47,477 nucleotides of DNA from an uncultured Nitratireductor sp. (GCF_913053745.1 NZ_CAJXGF010000015.1:1-47477), one strand, 5' to 3'; shown: positions 16,819 through 25,746, counted from the first letter of the stretch. Notes: generated from the sequence alone by a model not told the origin. Numbers and translations are program-made.

Positions 16819-17889
16819 CTACGGTCTCTCACCGGTTCTGTAGATGCGGCGGATGAGCTCCGCGACAGCCTTGTAGAACTGTGACGGAATCAAATTATCA
16901 ACCGAAACTTGTTTGTACATGGAGCGGGCGAGCACCGGTTCTTCGAAAACTGGAATATTGTGCTCGGTGGCGACCTCCCTGATACGCAGGGCGATCAGAT
17001 CCTGCCCTTTCGCGACAACTACCGGCGCGGCATCGTCGTCGCGGCGGTAGCGAAGCGCGATGGCGAAATGGGTCGGATTGGCGATCACGAGCGTGGCCTG
17101 CGGCACCGCCGACATCATGCGCTGGCGCGCCCGATCGCGGGCGAGCGAGCGCAACCGCGCCTTGACGATGGGATCGCCTTCCGTCTGCTTGTGCTCGTCC
17201 TTGACCTCCTGCTTGGTCATGCGCAGTTCCACACGCCACTGATGCCGCGACCAGAAGAGGTCGGCAACCGCAATGACAGCCACGACCAAAGTGACGACCA
17301 CGAGGCTCTGCACCGCAATGTCGCGAATGACGGAGGTGAATTCGACCGGATTGGTGATCATGCCCGCCAGAAGCCGCGTTTCCGCCTCACGCATTGCCAG
17401 GATAAGAAATCCGCCGGCGACAACGATCTTGCCCAGAGATTTCGCGAATTCGACAAATCCCTTGACGCCGAATATCCGGCTCCAGCCTTCTTTAAGCGAG
17501 ATGCGCGACAGTTTCGGCTGGATCCGGTCGAGCACAAAGCGCGGTGTGTTCTGGAAAACGGATGCGGCAATGCCGGCAGTCACCAAAAGCAGCATTACGA
17601 CGCCCACCACCTTGGCGATCTCGATGAAGACCAATTGGTAGATCGCCATGGCGTCGGAACGGGTTTCGAGCGACCAGCCGTCGGCGCGCTCCAGAAAGAT
17701 CGAGAGAAAACCGCCAAGCCGCATCGCGCTGTCCTGCGCGAAGAAGATCGTAAAAACGAGAATAGCAAGGAACGAAGCGAAGACAGGCGCTTCCTTGGAA
17801 AAGGGCAGTTGGCCCTTTTCTACGGAATCGCGAACCTTCTTCTCGGTCGCTTCCTCCGTTTTGCTTTCCTTGTCGGCGCCTTCCGCCAT
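16819..17889 (-). CDS. flhB: Flagellar type III export switch protein FlhB
   Basis: Export-gate membrane protein of 356 aa that switches substrate specificity from rod/hook to filament proteins. The N-terminus is typical (DKESKTEEATEKKVRDSVEKGQ), four membrane segments span about residues 35-210, and the cytoplasmic domain carries the autocleavage motif NPTHF (NPTH 271-274). The C-terminal half (APVVVAKGQDLIALRIREVA...IPVFEEPVLARSMY) is complete. It is transcribed leftward after fliG with a 77-bp gap, longer than other gaps in this operon. It should interact with the MotD/FliK-like ruler encoded later in the window. Confidence 0.96.
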   Translation of the reverse strand: MAEGADKESKTEEATEKKVRDSVEKGQLPFSKEAPVFASFLAILVFTIFFAQDSAMRLGGFLSIFLERADGWSLETRSDAMAIYQLVFIEIAKVVGVVMLLLVTAGIAASVFQNTPRFVLDRIQPKLSRISLKEGWSRIFGVKGFVEFAKSLGKIVVAGGFLILAMREAETRLLAGMITNPVEFTSVIRDIAVQSLVVVTLVVAVIAVADLFWSRHQWRVELRMTKQEVKDEHKQTEGDPIVKARLRSLARDRARQRMMSAVPQATLVIANPTHFAIALRYRRDDDAAPVVVAKGQDLIALRIREVATEHNIPVFEEPVLARSMYKQVSVDNLIPSQFYKAVAELIRRIYRTGERP

Positions 17890-17966
17890 AAGTCCCTTCG
17901 CTCAAGCGATTTGCAAATACGGTCCATCTGCCGGATATCGTTCCAGACATGTCAGGCAGAAACAGG

Positions 17967-18974
17967 TCAGGCCGCCTCTTGCTGCATCCCGGGCAAAACG
18001 AAGTTGCCTTGCTGAGCCAGTTGAACGGCGCTTGCGGAGATACGCTTGCGAGCCTGGAGGATTTCGGTCTCGGGCACCTCGTCCGAACCGGTGCTGAGTT
18101 CGGCCTCGATCATACGGCGCGTGCGCTGGCCAAGCGCCGATAGAACCGCTTCCACCGTATCGTCGGGCGCATTGCGCAACGCCATGGTGACCAACTCGCT
18201 CGACAGGCCGTCAAACAGCGCGACACGCGCCTTCTGATCGAGCAGCACAATCTCCTCAAAGCTGAAGAGTTGGGAGCGGATGGCCTTCACATCGCTGGTA
18301 CCGGTCTGTTCCAGCTCGAGAATTACTTCGTCGGCCTGATCCTTATCCAGTTCGTTGAGAAGCGAGGCCACGCGCGCCAAACCGACTGCCGAATCCTTGC
18401 CGGCACGCATGTTGCGGAGCAATTCGGTCATGCGCCCTTCGATGAGCTTCTTGGCCGGCGTCGGCATATCGCCCATCGCGGCCATGCGGCTGACCACGGA
18501 TGTTCGCAACGACTTGTCCAGACTGACCAGAACTTTGGCAGCGATTGACGGCGCAATGCCGCCCAGGATAGCCGCAATAACCTGCGGATGCTCGGCCGAA
18601 ACCAGTTCGATCAATTCCTCGGGATCGAGTTTCTCAAGTTCCGCCCAAACCTCTTCTGCCTCCCCGGCCACGGGTGCCGCCCGCCCCATCAGAAGGTTCA
18701 TTTCCTCTTCGGACAGCGTCTCGTTCAAAATGGTGTCGATGCTGTCGGCCGAATCCAGCAAACCCGCACCTTCTGTGAATTCGGACTCGAACTCGCCGAC
18801 AACCTTTTCCAGTTCCGCCTGGGGAATCGTTCGCAGCAGACGTGCGCCTTCCATCAGCGCCTTCAATTCCTCCTGCTTGAAGAATTTCAGCAGGCGACCC
18901 GCCGAAGGCTTGCCCATCGCCACGAGAATGGTGGCAGCCTTTTGTGCCTGTGTCAGAACCAGAGCTTCTGTCAT
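17967..18974 (-). CDS. fliG: Flagellar motor switch protein FliG
   Basis: C-ring protein that couples the rotor to the stators, 335 aa. The ATG at 18974 (MTEALVLTQAQKAATILVAMG) is preferred; the frame extends to a TTG at 19007 that adds only a basic tail. N-terminal FliF-binding, middle and C-terminal torque domains are all present; the last shows VLLDQKARVALFDGLSSELVTMALRNAP and the charged helix TRRMIEAELSTG. The order fliM-fliN-fliG within a motA-led operon matches the rhizobial locus. It ends 77 bp before flhB. Confidence 0.95.
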   Translation of the reverse strand: MTEALVLTQAQKAATILVAMGKPSAGRLLKFFKQEELKALMEGARLLRTIPQAELEKVVGEFESEFTEGAGLLDSADSIDTILNETLSEEEMNLLMGRAAPVAGEAEEVWAELEKLDPEELIELVSAEHPQVIAAILGGIAPSIAAKVLVSLDKSLRTSVVSRMAAMGDMPTPAKKLIEGRMTELLRNMRAGKDSAVGLARVASLLNELDKDQADEVILELEQTGTSDVKAIRSQLFSFEEIVLLDQKARVALFDGLSSELVTMALRNAPDDTVEAVLSALGQRTRRMIEAELSTGSDEVPETEILQARKRISASAVQLAQQGNFVLPGMQQEAA

Positions 18975-19013
18975 AACCGACCCGATCTTTCCCTTCGCAA
19001 TCCGCAACTCGCG

Positions 19014-19397
19014 CTATTCGACAGCCGCTTTGCCGGCTATTTCCGTCAGCTTCACACCGAAACGCGACGGGTCGTCATCAACGAGCGTGATTTCGCCCCG
19101 CGCAATGCGCCGGCCGTTAACCACCACCTCCACGGGTTCGCCGACACGTCGATTGAGTGAAACGGTCGATCCCTTCTTCAAGGCCATAAGCTGGGAAACG
19201 GGCATCTCGGCACTGCCCAGAACGATCTGGACCTCAACCGGAATGCTCATCACCAGGTCGGGATTGCCTTCGAAAGAAGCCGTGCTGCCGCCACCGGCAT
19301 CGGGATTTTCCTCGTGAAGAACGTCCTTCAGCTCTTCGATAGCCTTGTTCAGTTCTTCCTCGCCGTTTTCCTGCGGCTCAGGCTCGGCATTGGTCAT
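19014..19397 (-). CDS. fliN: Flagellar motor switch protein FliN
   Basis: C-ring component of 127 aa. An acidic N-terminal tail (about 1-45, [20 protein letters not shown]) leads into the SpoA/FliN domain ([32 protein letters not shown]...[19 protein letters not shown]). The ATG is preceded by AAGGAGAA, a strong ribosome-binding site. It lies between fliM and fliG in the same operon, 39 bp upstream of fliG. It forms the base of the C-ring with FliM and docks the export ATPase complex. Confidence 0.95.
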   Translation of the reverse strand: MTNAEPEPQENGEEELNKAIEELKDVLHEENPDAGGGSTASFEGNPDLVMSIPVEVQIVLGSAEMPVSQLMALKKGSTVSLNRRVGEPVEVVVNGRRIARGEITLVDDDPSRFGVKLTEIAGKAAVE

Positions 19398-19428
19398 CGT
19401 TATTCTCCTTCACCGCCGTCCCGGCGCA

Positions 19429-20367
19429 TCATTGCGCCAGGAGCCCTTCGACGACGTCCTTGCGGGCATCGAAAGGCTGTTTGATCCGAACCGTGTAATG
19501 GTGTCCGGCTTTTCCGAAATCGCACGTAAACACCGTCTTCTCACGCACCGCCAGGCGCGCCTCGGGCTGTGCACCGTCGCCGAATTCAATCACTTGCCCC
19601 TCATGCAGCGAGGCAAGCTCACCGAGCGCCATCCGCATCAGCGGTATGGACGCCTTCAGGCGCACATTCGAGCGCATCACCTCGTCGCTAAAGCGGTTGT
19701 GCCAGTCGGCTGCCTTGGCGCTCTGCTGACGCTGATCGCCTGCCTCCATCTCGCGCGTTTCCAAAAGGAGACGTTGCGGCATCCACGCGGAAAGGACACC
19801 ACCATGCTCTTCCCCGCCTATGGCGAACCGCATCCGCACCCCGGGTCCGTCGCGCACCACGAAACGGCGAAAATCCGCCCCGGCCAGAACTGCCGGCACC
19901 TGCAGGCGCAGTCCCAGCGATCGGGCACCCTTTCCGTTCAGGGCCTTCGCAAAAATGTCGAAAGCAAGCGCTGCCACGTCGCGTTCGATCGCCGATGGCG
20001 GGCGTTCGATCTGCACCGCCGGCAGTTCCGGGTTGCCACCGAACATCGCTGCGACGAGAAGCGAGATCGCCGTGGGGTCGAGCCGCATGGTGAGCGCATC
20101 GCCCGAAACCTCTCCCGCAACGACCACCAATGCGTCACAGCATTCGGGCCTCGGCTTCAATTCCGCCAAACGCACGATCTCGACGTCGATAAGGTCAACC
20201 GCGATGGGCGTGGGAAGTTTCTCCTCCAGGCTTTCCATAACGCGCGGCAAAGCACGACTTGCGCAGGAGCGCGCCGCTTCCGACACACGTCGCGGATCGC
20301 CAGTGGCGCCCACCAACCGCTCCACGACGAGCGCACGCATCAGTTCAGGGTCTTCCGTCAACGCCAT
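19429..20367 (-). CDS. fliM: Flagellar motor switch protein FliM
   Basis: C-ring protein of 312 aa. The middle CheC-like domain (about 40-220) and the C-terminal SpoA domain (SNVRLKASIPLMRMALGELASLHEGQVIEFG...VFTCDFGKAGHHYTVRI) are recognisable but divergent. The N-terminus (MALTEDPELMRALVVERLVG) does not show the LSQxEIDALL motif by which FliM of enteric bacteria binds phospho-CheY. Rhizobial motors turn one way and are controlled by speed, so CheY docking may differ. It lies 32 bp downstream of motA and 31 bp upstream of fliN. Confidence 0.9.
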   Translation of the reverse strand: MALTEDPELMRALVVERLVGATGDPRRVSEAARSCASRALPRVMESLEEKLPTPIAVDLIDVEIVRLAELKPRPECCDALVVVAGEVSGDALTMRLDPTAISLLVAAMFGGNPELPAVQIERPPSAIERDVAALAFDIFAKALNGKGARSLGLRLQVPAVLAGADFRRFVVRDGPGVRMRFAIGGEEHGGVLSAWMPQRLLLETREMEAGDQRQQSAKAADWHNRFSDEVMRSNVRLKASIPLMRMALGELASLHEGQVIEFGDGAQPEARLAVREKTVFTCDFGKAGHHYTVRIKQPFDARKDVVEGLLAQ

Positions 20368-20399
20368 GATCGGCTGTTACTCCGTTAACGCCGCGCGCA

Positions 20400-21278
20400 T
20401 CACGCGGCCTGCTTCTCACCGGCCCCACCGGCATTCATGGTGCTCTGCTCGACCGCGTCGATGGTTGGCCGGTCGTAGGCCGAGATGGTCTTTCGGCCGA
20501 ACTCCAGCGCCACTTGCGGCAGTGAGCCATTCATGTAGGCGAGCAAAGTTTGTTTCACGATAACGTAGAGCCTATTCTTCTTCTCACGGACGATCTTGAT
20601 CTTCGTCGCGACCGGGCCGACCACCGCATAGGACATGAAAATTCCAAGGAAGGTACCAACGAGCGCCGCGCCAACCAGACCGCCAAGAATTTCCGGAGAT
20701 TCGTTGATCGCGCCCATGGCCTTGATGACGCCGAGCACGGCAGCCACGATGCCAAGTGCGGGCAGGCCCTCGGAAACGGCAACGAGCGCATTGTAGGATT
20801 TCAACTTGTCCCGGCGAATGGTCTGGATTTCCTCGTCCATCAAAGCCTCGATCTCGAAAGGACGGGCATTGCCGATGATGATGATGCGGCAATAATCGCA
20901 GATAAAGTTGGTGAGTTCCTTGTTCTTCAGCACGGTCGGATAAGTCTGGAAGATCGCCGATTCCTCCGGATTGTCGATATGAGCCTCCACTTCGCTGCGC
21001 GACTTGGTCCGCAGCTCGCGCATCAGGCTATGCAGGACACCGAGCGTCTCAAGATAATCGGTCTCCTTGGGAACCGCGCCCTTGAAGGCTTCCATGCAGG
21101 CTTTGCCGGCATCCTTCACTGTGGACATGGGATTGGCGACGAGGAAAGTGCCGAACGCAGCCCCGCAGATGATCACCACTTCCCACGGCTGGATGAGCAC
21201 GTCCACATGCCCACCCATCGCCATATAGCCGCCGATCACACAGCCGAGCGTTACCACCAGTCCGACAAGAATACCCAT
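20400..21278 (-). CDS. motA: Flagellar stator protein MotA
   Basis: Inner-membrane proton-channel stator subunit, 292 aa. Four membrane segments are visible: at the N-terminus ([21 protein letters not shown] and [20 protein letters not shown]) and in the second half ([20 protein letters not shown] and [25 protein letters not shown]). The large cytoplasmic loop carries the charged residues that contact FliG ([15 protein letters not shown] region). It heads the leftward operon motA-fliM-fliN-fliG-flhB-orf, and its upstream region contains a leftward copy of the flagellar element described at 21315-21334. Its partner motB is encoded about 15 kb away. Confidence 0.96.
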   Translation of the reverse strand: MGILVGLVVTLGCVIGGYMAMGGHVDVLIQPWEVVIICGAAFGTFLVANPMSTVKDAGKACMEAFKGAVPKETDYLETLGVLHSLMRELRTKSRSEVEAHIDNPEESAIFQTYPTVLKNKELTNFICDYCRIIIIGNARPFEIEALMDEEIQTIRRDKLKSYNALVAVSEGLPALGIVAAVLGVIKAMGAINESPEILGGLVGAALVGTFLGIFMSYAVVGPVATKIKIVREKKNRLYVIVKQTLLAYMNGSLPQVALEFGRKTISAYDRPTIDAVEQSTMNAGGAGEKQAA

Positions 21279-21314
21279 CTATACCGCCATTATCTGTAGG
21301 CCTTTGCTCCTGTG

Positions 21315-21334
21315 TATCCGCCGTGGCTTGCGTG
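21315..21334 (-). promoter_or_regulatory. Flagellar operon element, motA copy (variant)
   Basis: On the minus strand this reads CACGCAAG, nine bases, then ATA instead of CTA, and ends 36 nt before the motA ATG. The outer part forms, with the divergent copy, a dyad with 14-bp arms (21327-21340 and 21362-21375; 13 of 14 positions complementary). Confidence 0.6.
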
Positions 21335-21367
21335 AGGCTTGAATGTCGAACGTCTGCGCGAAAGCCT

Positions 21368-21387
21368 CGCGCAAGATAGACGGACTA
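21368..21387 (+). promoter_or_regulatory. Flagellar operon element, DUF1217-flgF operon copy
   Basis: CGCGCAAG, nine bases, CTA, ending 35 nt before the TTG start of the DUF1217 gene. The same pattern stands before flgB, fliF, flgE and flhA. Probable promoter core or activator site; the binding protein is unknown. Confidence 0.7.
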
Positions 21388-21422
21388 ATTTTGGCGCAAC
21401 CGAAGATGGCGGAGGGTGCGCC

Positions 21423-22547
21423 TTGATCAACACGTTTACGAGCTACCATTTGATCAACCGCGACCTGTCGCGTTCCCTTGAGCGCGTACAATCGCAACCC
21501 ATGGTGCAGCGCGAGACCGAATACTATCAAGAGAACATAGGGCGGGTGGCTTCCATCGAGGAATTCATCAACGACGACCGCCTGTTCCGCTACGCCATGA
21601 AGGCGCACGGTCTTGAAGACATGGCCTATGCAAAGGCGTTCATGGTCAAGGTGCTCGAGGAAGGCATCAGCGATCCGGAGAGTTTCGCCAACAAACTGAC
21701 CGACAAGCGCTACGTCGAATTTGCCCGCACCTACAACTTTGCCGCCGGCGGAACGAACACAACCACCTACAACCCCGCCCAGAAAGGTACGGTCGACAAA
21801 TATCTCTCGCGTGCGATCAGCAATGGCGTGGAGCCGAACGACCCGGCGCTTATCGGCAGTATCAACACCTATCTGTCGAAGATTTCCGACATCAAGTCCG
21901 TCGACGACTTGATGGGCGATCAGGAGATGCTCAGCTTCGCATTGATGGCGCATGGTTTTGAGGTCGATGAGGTCATCGACCTTGAATTCCTGCGCTCGGT
22001 GTTGGAAGGCGGGATCGACGATCCCGAAAGTCCGGCGAACAAGAGCGAGGACGAGCGATACAAGGCGCTCGCCGGGGCTTTCAATTTCGCCCGCTACGGG
22101 GAAGATGCGACCACCTATAATGTCACGAACAATCTGGCCGTCGAACGCTATATGCGCCAGACGCTCGAAGAGGACGCGGGCAAACAGAACGAAGGCGTCC
22201 GGCTGGCGCTTTACTTCCAGCGCAAGGCGCCCGATTTCCGCTCCTACTACGAACTGCTTGCCGACAAGGCAGTCGCACAGGTGGTGCGCACTGCGCTCGG
22301 CTTCCCGCCCGCTCTCGCCCAGGCCGATATCGACAAGCAGGTCGAACTGATCAAGGAGCGTATCGAGATCGAGGATTTCAAGGATCCCGAAAAGCTCGAT
22401 GAATTTCTGAAGCGCTTCACCACCATGTGGGAACTCGAGAATCCATCGAGTTCGCAGCAGACATCCATCGCCGCGCTGTTCAGTCAACCGGCGGAGTTCG
22501 GCATTTCCACCGACATGCTCTTCACGATTGCGCAGTTAAAGAGGTAG
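21423..22547 (+). CDS. DUF1217 flagellar-locus protein
   Basis: A 374-aa protein of the DUF1217 family, found in alphaproteobacterial flagellar loci; molecular role not established. I set the start at TTG 21423, giving LINTFTSYHLINRDLSRSLERV, because GGAGG stands 7 nt upstream; the frame stays open to 21339 but that would run through the promoter element. Two related repeats are visible: about residues 60-135 (AMKAHGLEDMAYAKAFMVKV...SDPESFANKLTDKRY) and 175-245 (ALMAHGFEVDEVIDLEFLRS...DDPESPANKSEDERY). No signal peptide or membrane helix. First gene of the operon with flgF and fliI, divergent from motA. Confidence 0.85.
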   Translation: MINTFTSYHLINRDLSRSLERVQSQPMVQRETEYYQENIGRVASIEEFINDDRLFRYAMKAHGLEDMAYAKAFMVKVLEEGISDPESFANKLTDKRYVEFARTYNFAAGGTNTTTYNPAQKGTVDKYLSRAISNGVEPNDPALIGSINTYLSKISDIKSVDDLMGDQEMLSFALMAHGFEVDEVIDLEFLRSVLEGGIDDPESPANKSEDERYKALAGAFNFARYGEDATTYNVTNNLAVERYMRQTLEEDAGKQNEGVRLALYFQRKAPDFRSYYELLADKAVAQVVRTALGFPPALAQADIDKQVELIKERIEIEDFKDPEKLDEFLKRFTTMWELENPSSSQQTSIAALFSQPAEFGISTDMLFTIAQLKR

Positions 22548-22553
22548 CAGACC

Positions 22554-23270
22554 ATGCAGACCGGACTCTATGTCGCCCTTTCCTCCCAGGTGGCATTGGA
22601 AAAGCGTCTTGGAACGCTCGCCGACAACGTCGCCAATGCCGGCACGGTCGGCTTCCGTGCCACGTCGGTCAACTTCCGCGACATGGTCAATGGCGACGGA
22701 CCCGATTCCGTTTCCTTCGCCGCACCCGGAACGCCCAACATAGACACCCATGCCGGGGGCCTGCGTGAAACCAAAAACCCGTTCGATTTTGCCGTACAGG
22801 GCGACGCGTGGTTCGCGTTGGACACGCCGGCCGGCACGGTCGTCACACGGGATGGCCGTTTCACCATGCGTGAAACCGGCGAGCTCGTCAGCATCGACGG
22901 ACATCCCGTCCTGGATGCGGGCGGCGCGCCTTTGCTGCTCGACCCACTCGGCGGCCCGCCCGAAGCCAGTGCCGACGGGACGTTGCGTCAGAACGGCCAA
23001 CTTGTCGGCGCCGTCGGGCTTTACGCCTTCACTCCGTCCCAAGATTACGCGCGCTTCGGCAATTCCGGTTTCGTCGCCAACGACGCTCAGCCGGTCGTCG
23101 ATCAGCCCGACATTGGCGTGGCACAGGGCTTTGTGGAGGAAGCCAACGTCAATCCCGTGCTCGAAATGATGAATCTCATCGAGGTGCAGCGCACTTTCGA
23201 ACACGTGTCGGCGCTGATGAGCGATAGCGACACCGCACTCAAAGACGCGATCAAACTGCTGGGTGCATGA
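22554..23270 (+). CDS. flgF: Proximal rod protein FlgF
   Basis: Axial rod protein of 238 aa exported through the flagellar channel. The N-terminal rod signature (QTGLYVALSSQVALEKRLGTLADNVANAGTVGFRA) and the C-terminal helix (EEANVNPVLEMMNLIEVQRTFEHVSALM) frame a small central domain (NPFDFAVQGDAWFALDTPAGTVVTRDGRF). It is close to the usual FlgF length, and shorter than FlgG, encoded later at 26484. It starts 6 bp after the DUF1217 gene, and its stop overlaps the fliI start (ATGA). Confidence 0.93.
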   Translation: MQTGLYVALSSQVALEKRLGTLADNVANAGTVGFRATSVNFRDMVNGDGPDSVSFAAPGTPNIDTHAGGLRETKNPFDFAVQGDAWFALDTPAGTVVTRDGRFTMRETGELVSIDGHPVLDAGGAPLLLDPLGGPPEASADGTLRQNGQLVGAVGLYAFTPSQDYARFGNSGFVANDAQPVVDQPDIGVAQGFVEEANVNPVLEMMNLIEVQRTFEHVSALMSDSDTALKDAIKLLGA

Positions 23271-24661
23271 GCGACGCTGTGACAGAGTTCTCCTCCCCCA
23301 CCCCGCCGCGGGAAACCGTGCTCACCGCGCTGGAAGAAGCCTATCGGCGGATTGCCGGCGACGAACGCTTTCTCGTCAGCCACGGCGGTCGCGTAAGCGA
23401 GGTTTCGCCCACGCATTACAGCGTTCGAGGCCTCTCGGAAACCGCCAGGTTGGGCGATCTCGTGTCACGACGCGACAAGCGAGGCGGTGCGGCGGGGGCC
23501 GGCGAAATCGTGCGCATTGCCAAGGATGGCGTTCTGGTCGCACCTTACGAAAAGGCGGGACAAGTCGGCCTGGGTGAAGCCGTGTTCAACCGCGGCCCAC
23601 TCGCTCTCGCTCCCGGTCCATCCTGGCGCGGACGCGTGGTGGACGCACTGGGCCGACCAGCCGACGCCAAGCCCGCCCCTGCCGGCGGCCCGAACTCGAC
23701 GGACACGACGCCGATAACGCCGCCCGCCATGCAACGCCAACGCGTTGCCGAAGGATTTCGCACCGGCGTGCGCGTCATCGATATCTTCACGCCGCTTTGT
23801 CATGGGCAGAGACTGGGTGTCTTCGCCGGCTCCGGCGTGGGCAAGTCGACGCTCTTGTCGATGCTTGCAAACGCCGACGCCTTCGACACGGTGGTCATCG
23901 CGCTGGTGGGAGAACGCGGTCGCGAGGTGCGCGAATTTCTCGAAGACACGATCGGTTCGCAGGGCATGGCGAAATCCGTCGCCGTGGTCGCTACCAGCGA
24001 TGAAAGCGCCATGATGAGGCGGCGTGCCCCGGATACGGCGATGAGCATCGCCGAATACTTCCGCGATCGCGGTGACAAGGTCCTGTTGATCGTCGATTCC
24101 ATTACCCGCTTTGCGCACGCGCTGCGCGAGGTCGCCATCGGCGCCGGCGAACCGCCCGTCGCCCGGGGCTACCCCGCATCGGTCTTTACCGAACTTCCGC
24201 GCCTGCTCGAACGTGCCGGCCCCGGCGAGACGGGACGCGGTTCGATCACGGCCATCCTTTCGGTGCTCGTCGACGGCGACGACCACAACGATCCGGTCGC
24301 TGACGCGGTGCGCGGCATTCTCGACGGCCATGTGGTGCTCGACCGTGCCATCGCCGAACAGGGGCGGTTTCCACCCGTCAACCCGCTCTCCTCCATCTCA
24401 CGACTTGCCGACCGTGCGTGGAAACCCGATGAAAAGCGGCTTGTCATGCGGCTCAGGGCGATGATCGCGCGCTTCGAGGATACCCGCGACATCCGCCTGC
24501 TCGGAGCCTATCAGCCCGGCCACGACGCCGAGCTCGATCAGGCCGTCCGGCAGATACCGTTGATCTACGATGCCCTTAGCCAGTCGCCGAACGACCCACG
24601 CTCAACCGATCCCTTCACGGACCTGGCAATGAAATTGAAAGCCGGGGAGCCTGTACAATGA
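23267..24661 (+). CDS. fliI: Flagellar export ATPase FliI
   Basis: Soluble ATPase of the flagellar type III export apparatus, 464 aa, related to F1 beta. Walker A is AGSGVGKST (187-195) and Walker B is KVLLIVD (271-277), followed by SITRFAHALREVA; the domain also has LVGERGREVREFLED. The C-terminus (AYQPGHDAELDQAVRQIPLIYDAL) is complete. It overlaps flgF at its start and the next ORF at its end, each by 4 bp. It should be held to the base of the motor by the FliH-like protein encoded at 35213-35860. Confidence 0.96.
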   Translation: MSDAVTEFSSPTPPRETVLTALEEAYRRIAGDERFLVSHGGRVSEVSPTHYSVRGLSETARLGDLVSRRDKRGGAAGAGEIVRIAKDGVLVAPYEKAGQVGLGEAVFNRGPLALAPGPSWRGRVVDALGRPADAKPAPAGGPNSTDTTPITPPAMQRQRVAEGFRTGVRVIDIFTPLCHGQRLGVFAGSGVGKSTLLSMLANADAFDTVVIALVGERGREVREFLEDTIGSQGMAKSVAVVATSDESAMMRRRAPDTAMSIAEYFRDRGDKVLLIVDSITRFAHALREVAIGAGEPPVARGYPASVFTELPRLLERAGPGETGRGSITAILSVLVDGDDHNDPVADAVRGILDGHVVLDRAIAEQGRFPPVNPLSSISRLADRAWKPDEKRLVMRLRAMIARFEDTRDIRLLGAYQPGHDAELDQAVRQIPLIYDALSQSPNDPRSTDPFTDLAMKLKAGEPVQ

Positions 24662-25299
24662 CGATGAAACTGGCCAGCCTCGAACTTCCGGATGGACGGC
24701 GCACGGAACCGAATCCGACCGCCGCCGCCCTGACCGAAGCGCCGTCAGCCCACAGGCCCCGCTTCCTGCCTCGACGCAAACAGAACACGGGCACCGTGGT
24801 TCACCGGCCAAGCGGCAGCAGAAGCGACTGGGTAATCATGCTTGGAGGCATCGGCCTCGCCGCCATCTGTGCGATGTTTCCTTGGTACATCTTCTTCAAT
24901 CAGGAGCAATTTGGCGTTCGTCCGATGTCTTTTGCCGGGCGGCCATCCCCGGACGCACCACGCAGCGAAGCGCTCCCCGGACTTGTCGGGGCACGCATAC
25001 CGACGCAGATGATCGCGATGCCGCAGGTCGACTACACACCGACCGGCACAGTCGACCGCACACCCACGAAGGCACTTGAAGATCAGCCGTTTCCCGGCGA
25101 CACGCCGAGCTTCCGCCTGATCCATGTGATCGGTGGACGCGCCATGATCGAGGATGACGAAGGTTACTGGATGGTGCGTCGCGGATCGCGATTGCCCGAT
25201 GGCAGCCGTGTTTCGCAAATCCAGTGGAAGAACGGTCACTGGGAAATGATGACCTCGCGCGAACTTGTGATCACGCTTTCCGACGAAAACGGAACGTAA
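24658..25299 (+). CDS. Single-pass membrane protein of the flagellar locus, unknown function
   Basis: A 213-aa protein that I do not recognise by family. The N-terminal 57 residues are polar, basic and Pro-rich. One clear membrane helix follows (DWVIMLGGIGLAAICAMFPWYIFF, about 58-81), then a low-complexity Pro-rich linker and a compact C-terminal domain (PSFRLIHVIGGRAMIEDDEGYWMVRRGSRLPDGSRVSQIQWKNGHWEMMTSRELVITL) with a beta-rich look. Predicted topology: N-terminus inside, C-terminal domain periplasmic. It overlaps fliI by ATGA and ends the DUF1217-flgF-fliI operon. An unnamed gene sits between fliI and flgB in other rhizobial loci too. It is not FliJ, which would be a small coiled coil. Confidence 0.8.
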   Translation: MTMKLASLELPDGRRTEPNPTAAALTEAPSAHRPRFLPRRKQNTGTVVHRPSGSRSDWVIMLGGIGLAAICAMFPWYIFFNQEQFGVRPMSFAGRPSPDAPRSEALPGLVGARIPTQMIAMPQVDYTPTGTVDRTPTKALEDQPFPGDTPSFRLIHVIGGRAMIEDDEGYWMVRRGSRLPDGSRVSQIQWKNGHWEMMTSRELVITLSDENGT

Positions 25300-25303
25300 G
25301 GCC

Positions 25304-25323
25304 CGCACAAGACTGACTACCTA
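25304..25323 (+). promoter_or_regulatory. Flagellar operon element, flgB copy
   Basis: CGCACAAG, nine bases, CTA, ending 42 nt before the flgB ATG, in a 66-bp gap between the membrane-protein gene and flgB. It marks flgB as an operon head although all flanking genes point the same way. Confidence 0.7.
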
Positions 25324-25365
25324 AAGTGCGGCAGACATGTTCGCATAGACCGAGAGACTTGCCCG

Positions 25366-25743
25366 ATGCAGCCCGTCAATCTGTTCGATCTCGCCACGCA
25401 ACAGGCGAAATGGCTTTCCGTCCGCCAGACGACGGTCGCAAGCAACGTCGCCAACATCAACACACCCGGATACAAGGCGCTTGAAGTCGAACCCTTCGAA
25501 AACGTGCTGAACGGGTCGCGCGTGGCTCTCCAGAGCACCAATCCGAACCATCTGCAGTTCGGCGCGACCAACGCCTCCTTCGCTGTCGGCAGCACTGAGG
25601 ATCCGGCGGTTCTGCCTTCGGAGAACACGGTGAAGATGGAAGACGAACTCGCCAATGCCGGCGAGGTGCGCCGCGCCTTCGAGCTCAACACCGCCATTGT
25701 CAAGGCATTTCACCGCATGCTCATGAACACGTCGAGGGGTTAA
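25366..25743 (+). CDS. flgB: Flagellar rod protein FlgB
   Basis: Proximal rod subunit of 125 aa, normal length. The N-terminus has the rod signature (ATQQAKWLSVRQTTVASNVANINTPGYKALEVEPF) and the C-terminal helix (RRAFELNTAIVKAFHRMLM). It begins the long operon flgB-flgC-fliE-flgG-flgA-flgI-motE-flgH-fliL-fliP. No signal peptide, as expected for a type III substrate. flgC follows after 3 bp. Confidence 0.95.
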   Translation: MQPVNLFDLATQQAKWLSVRQTTVASNVANINTPGYKALEVEPFENVLNGSRVALQSTNPNHLQFGATNASFAVGSTEDPAVLPSENTVKMEDELANAGEVRRAFELNTAIVKAFHRMLMNTSRG

Positions 25744-25746
25744 TCC

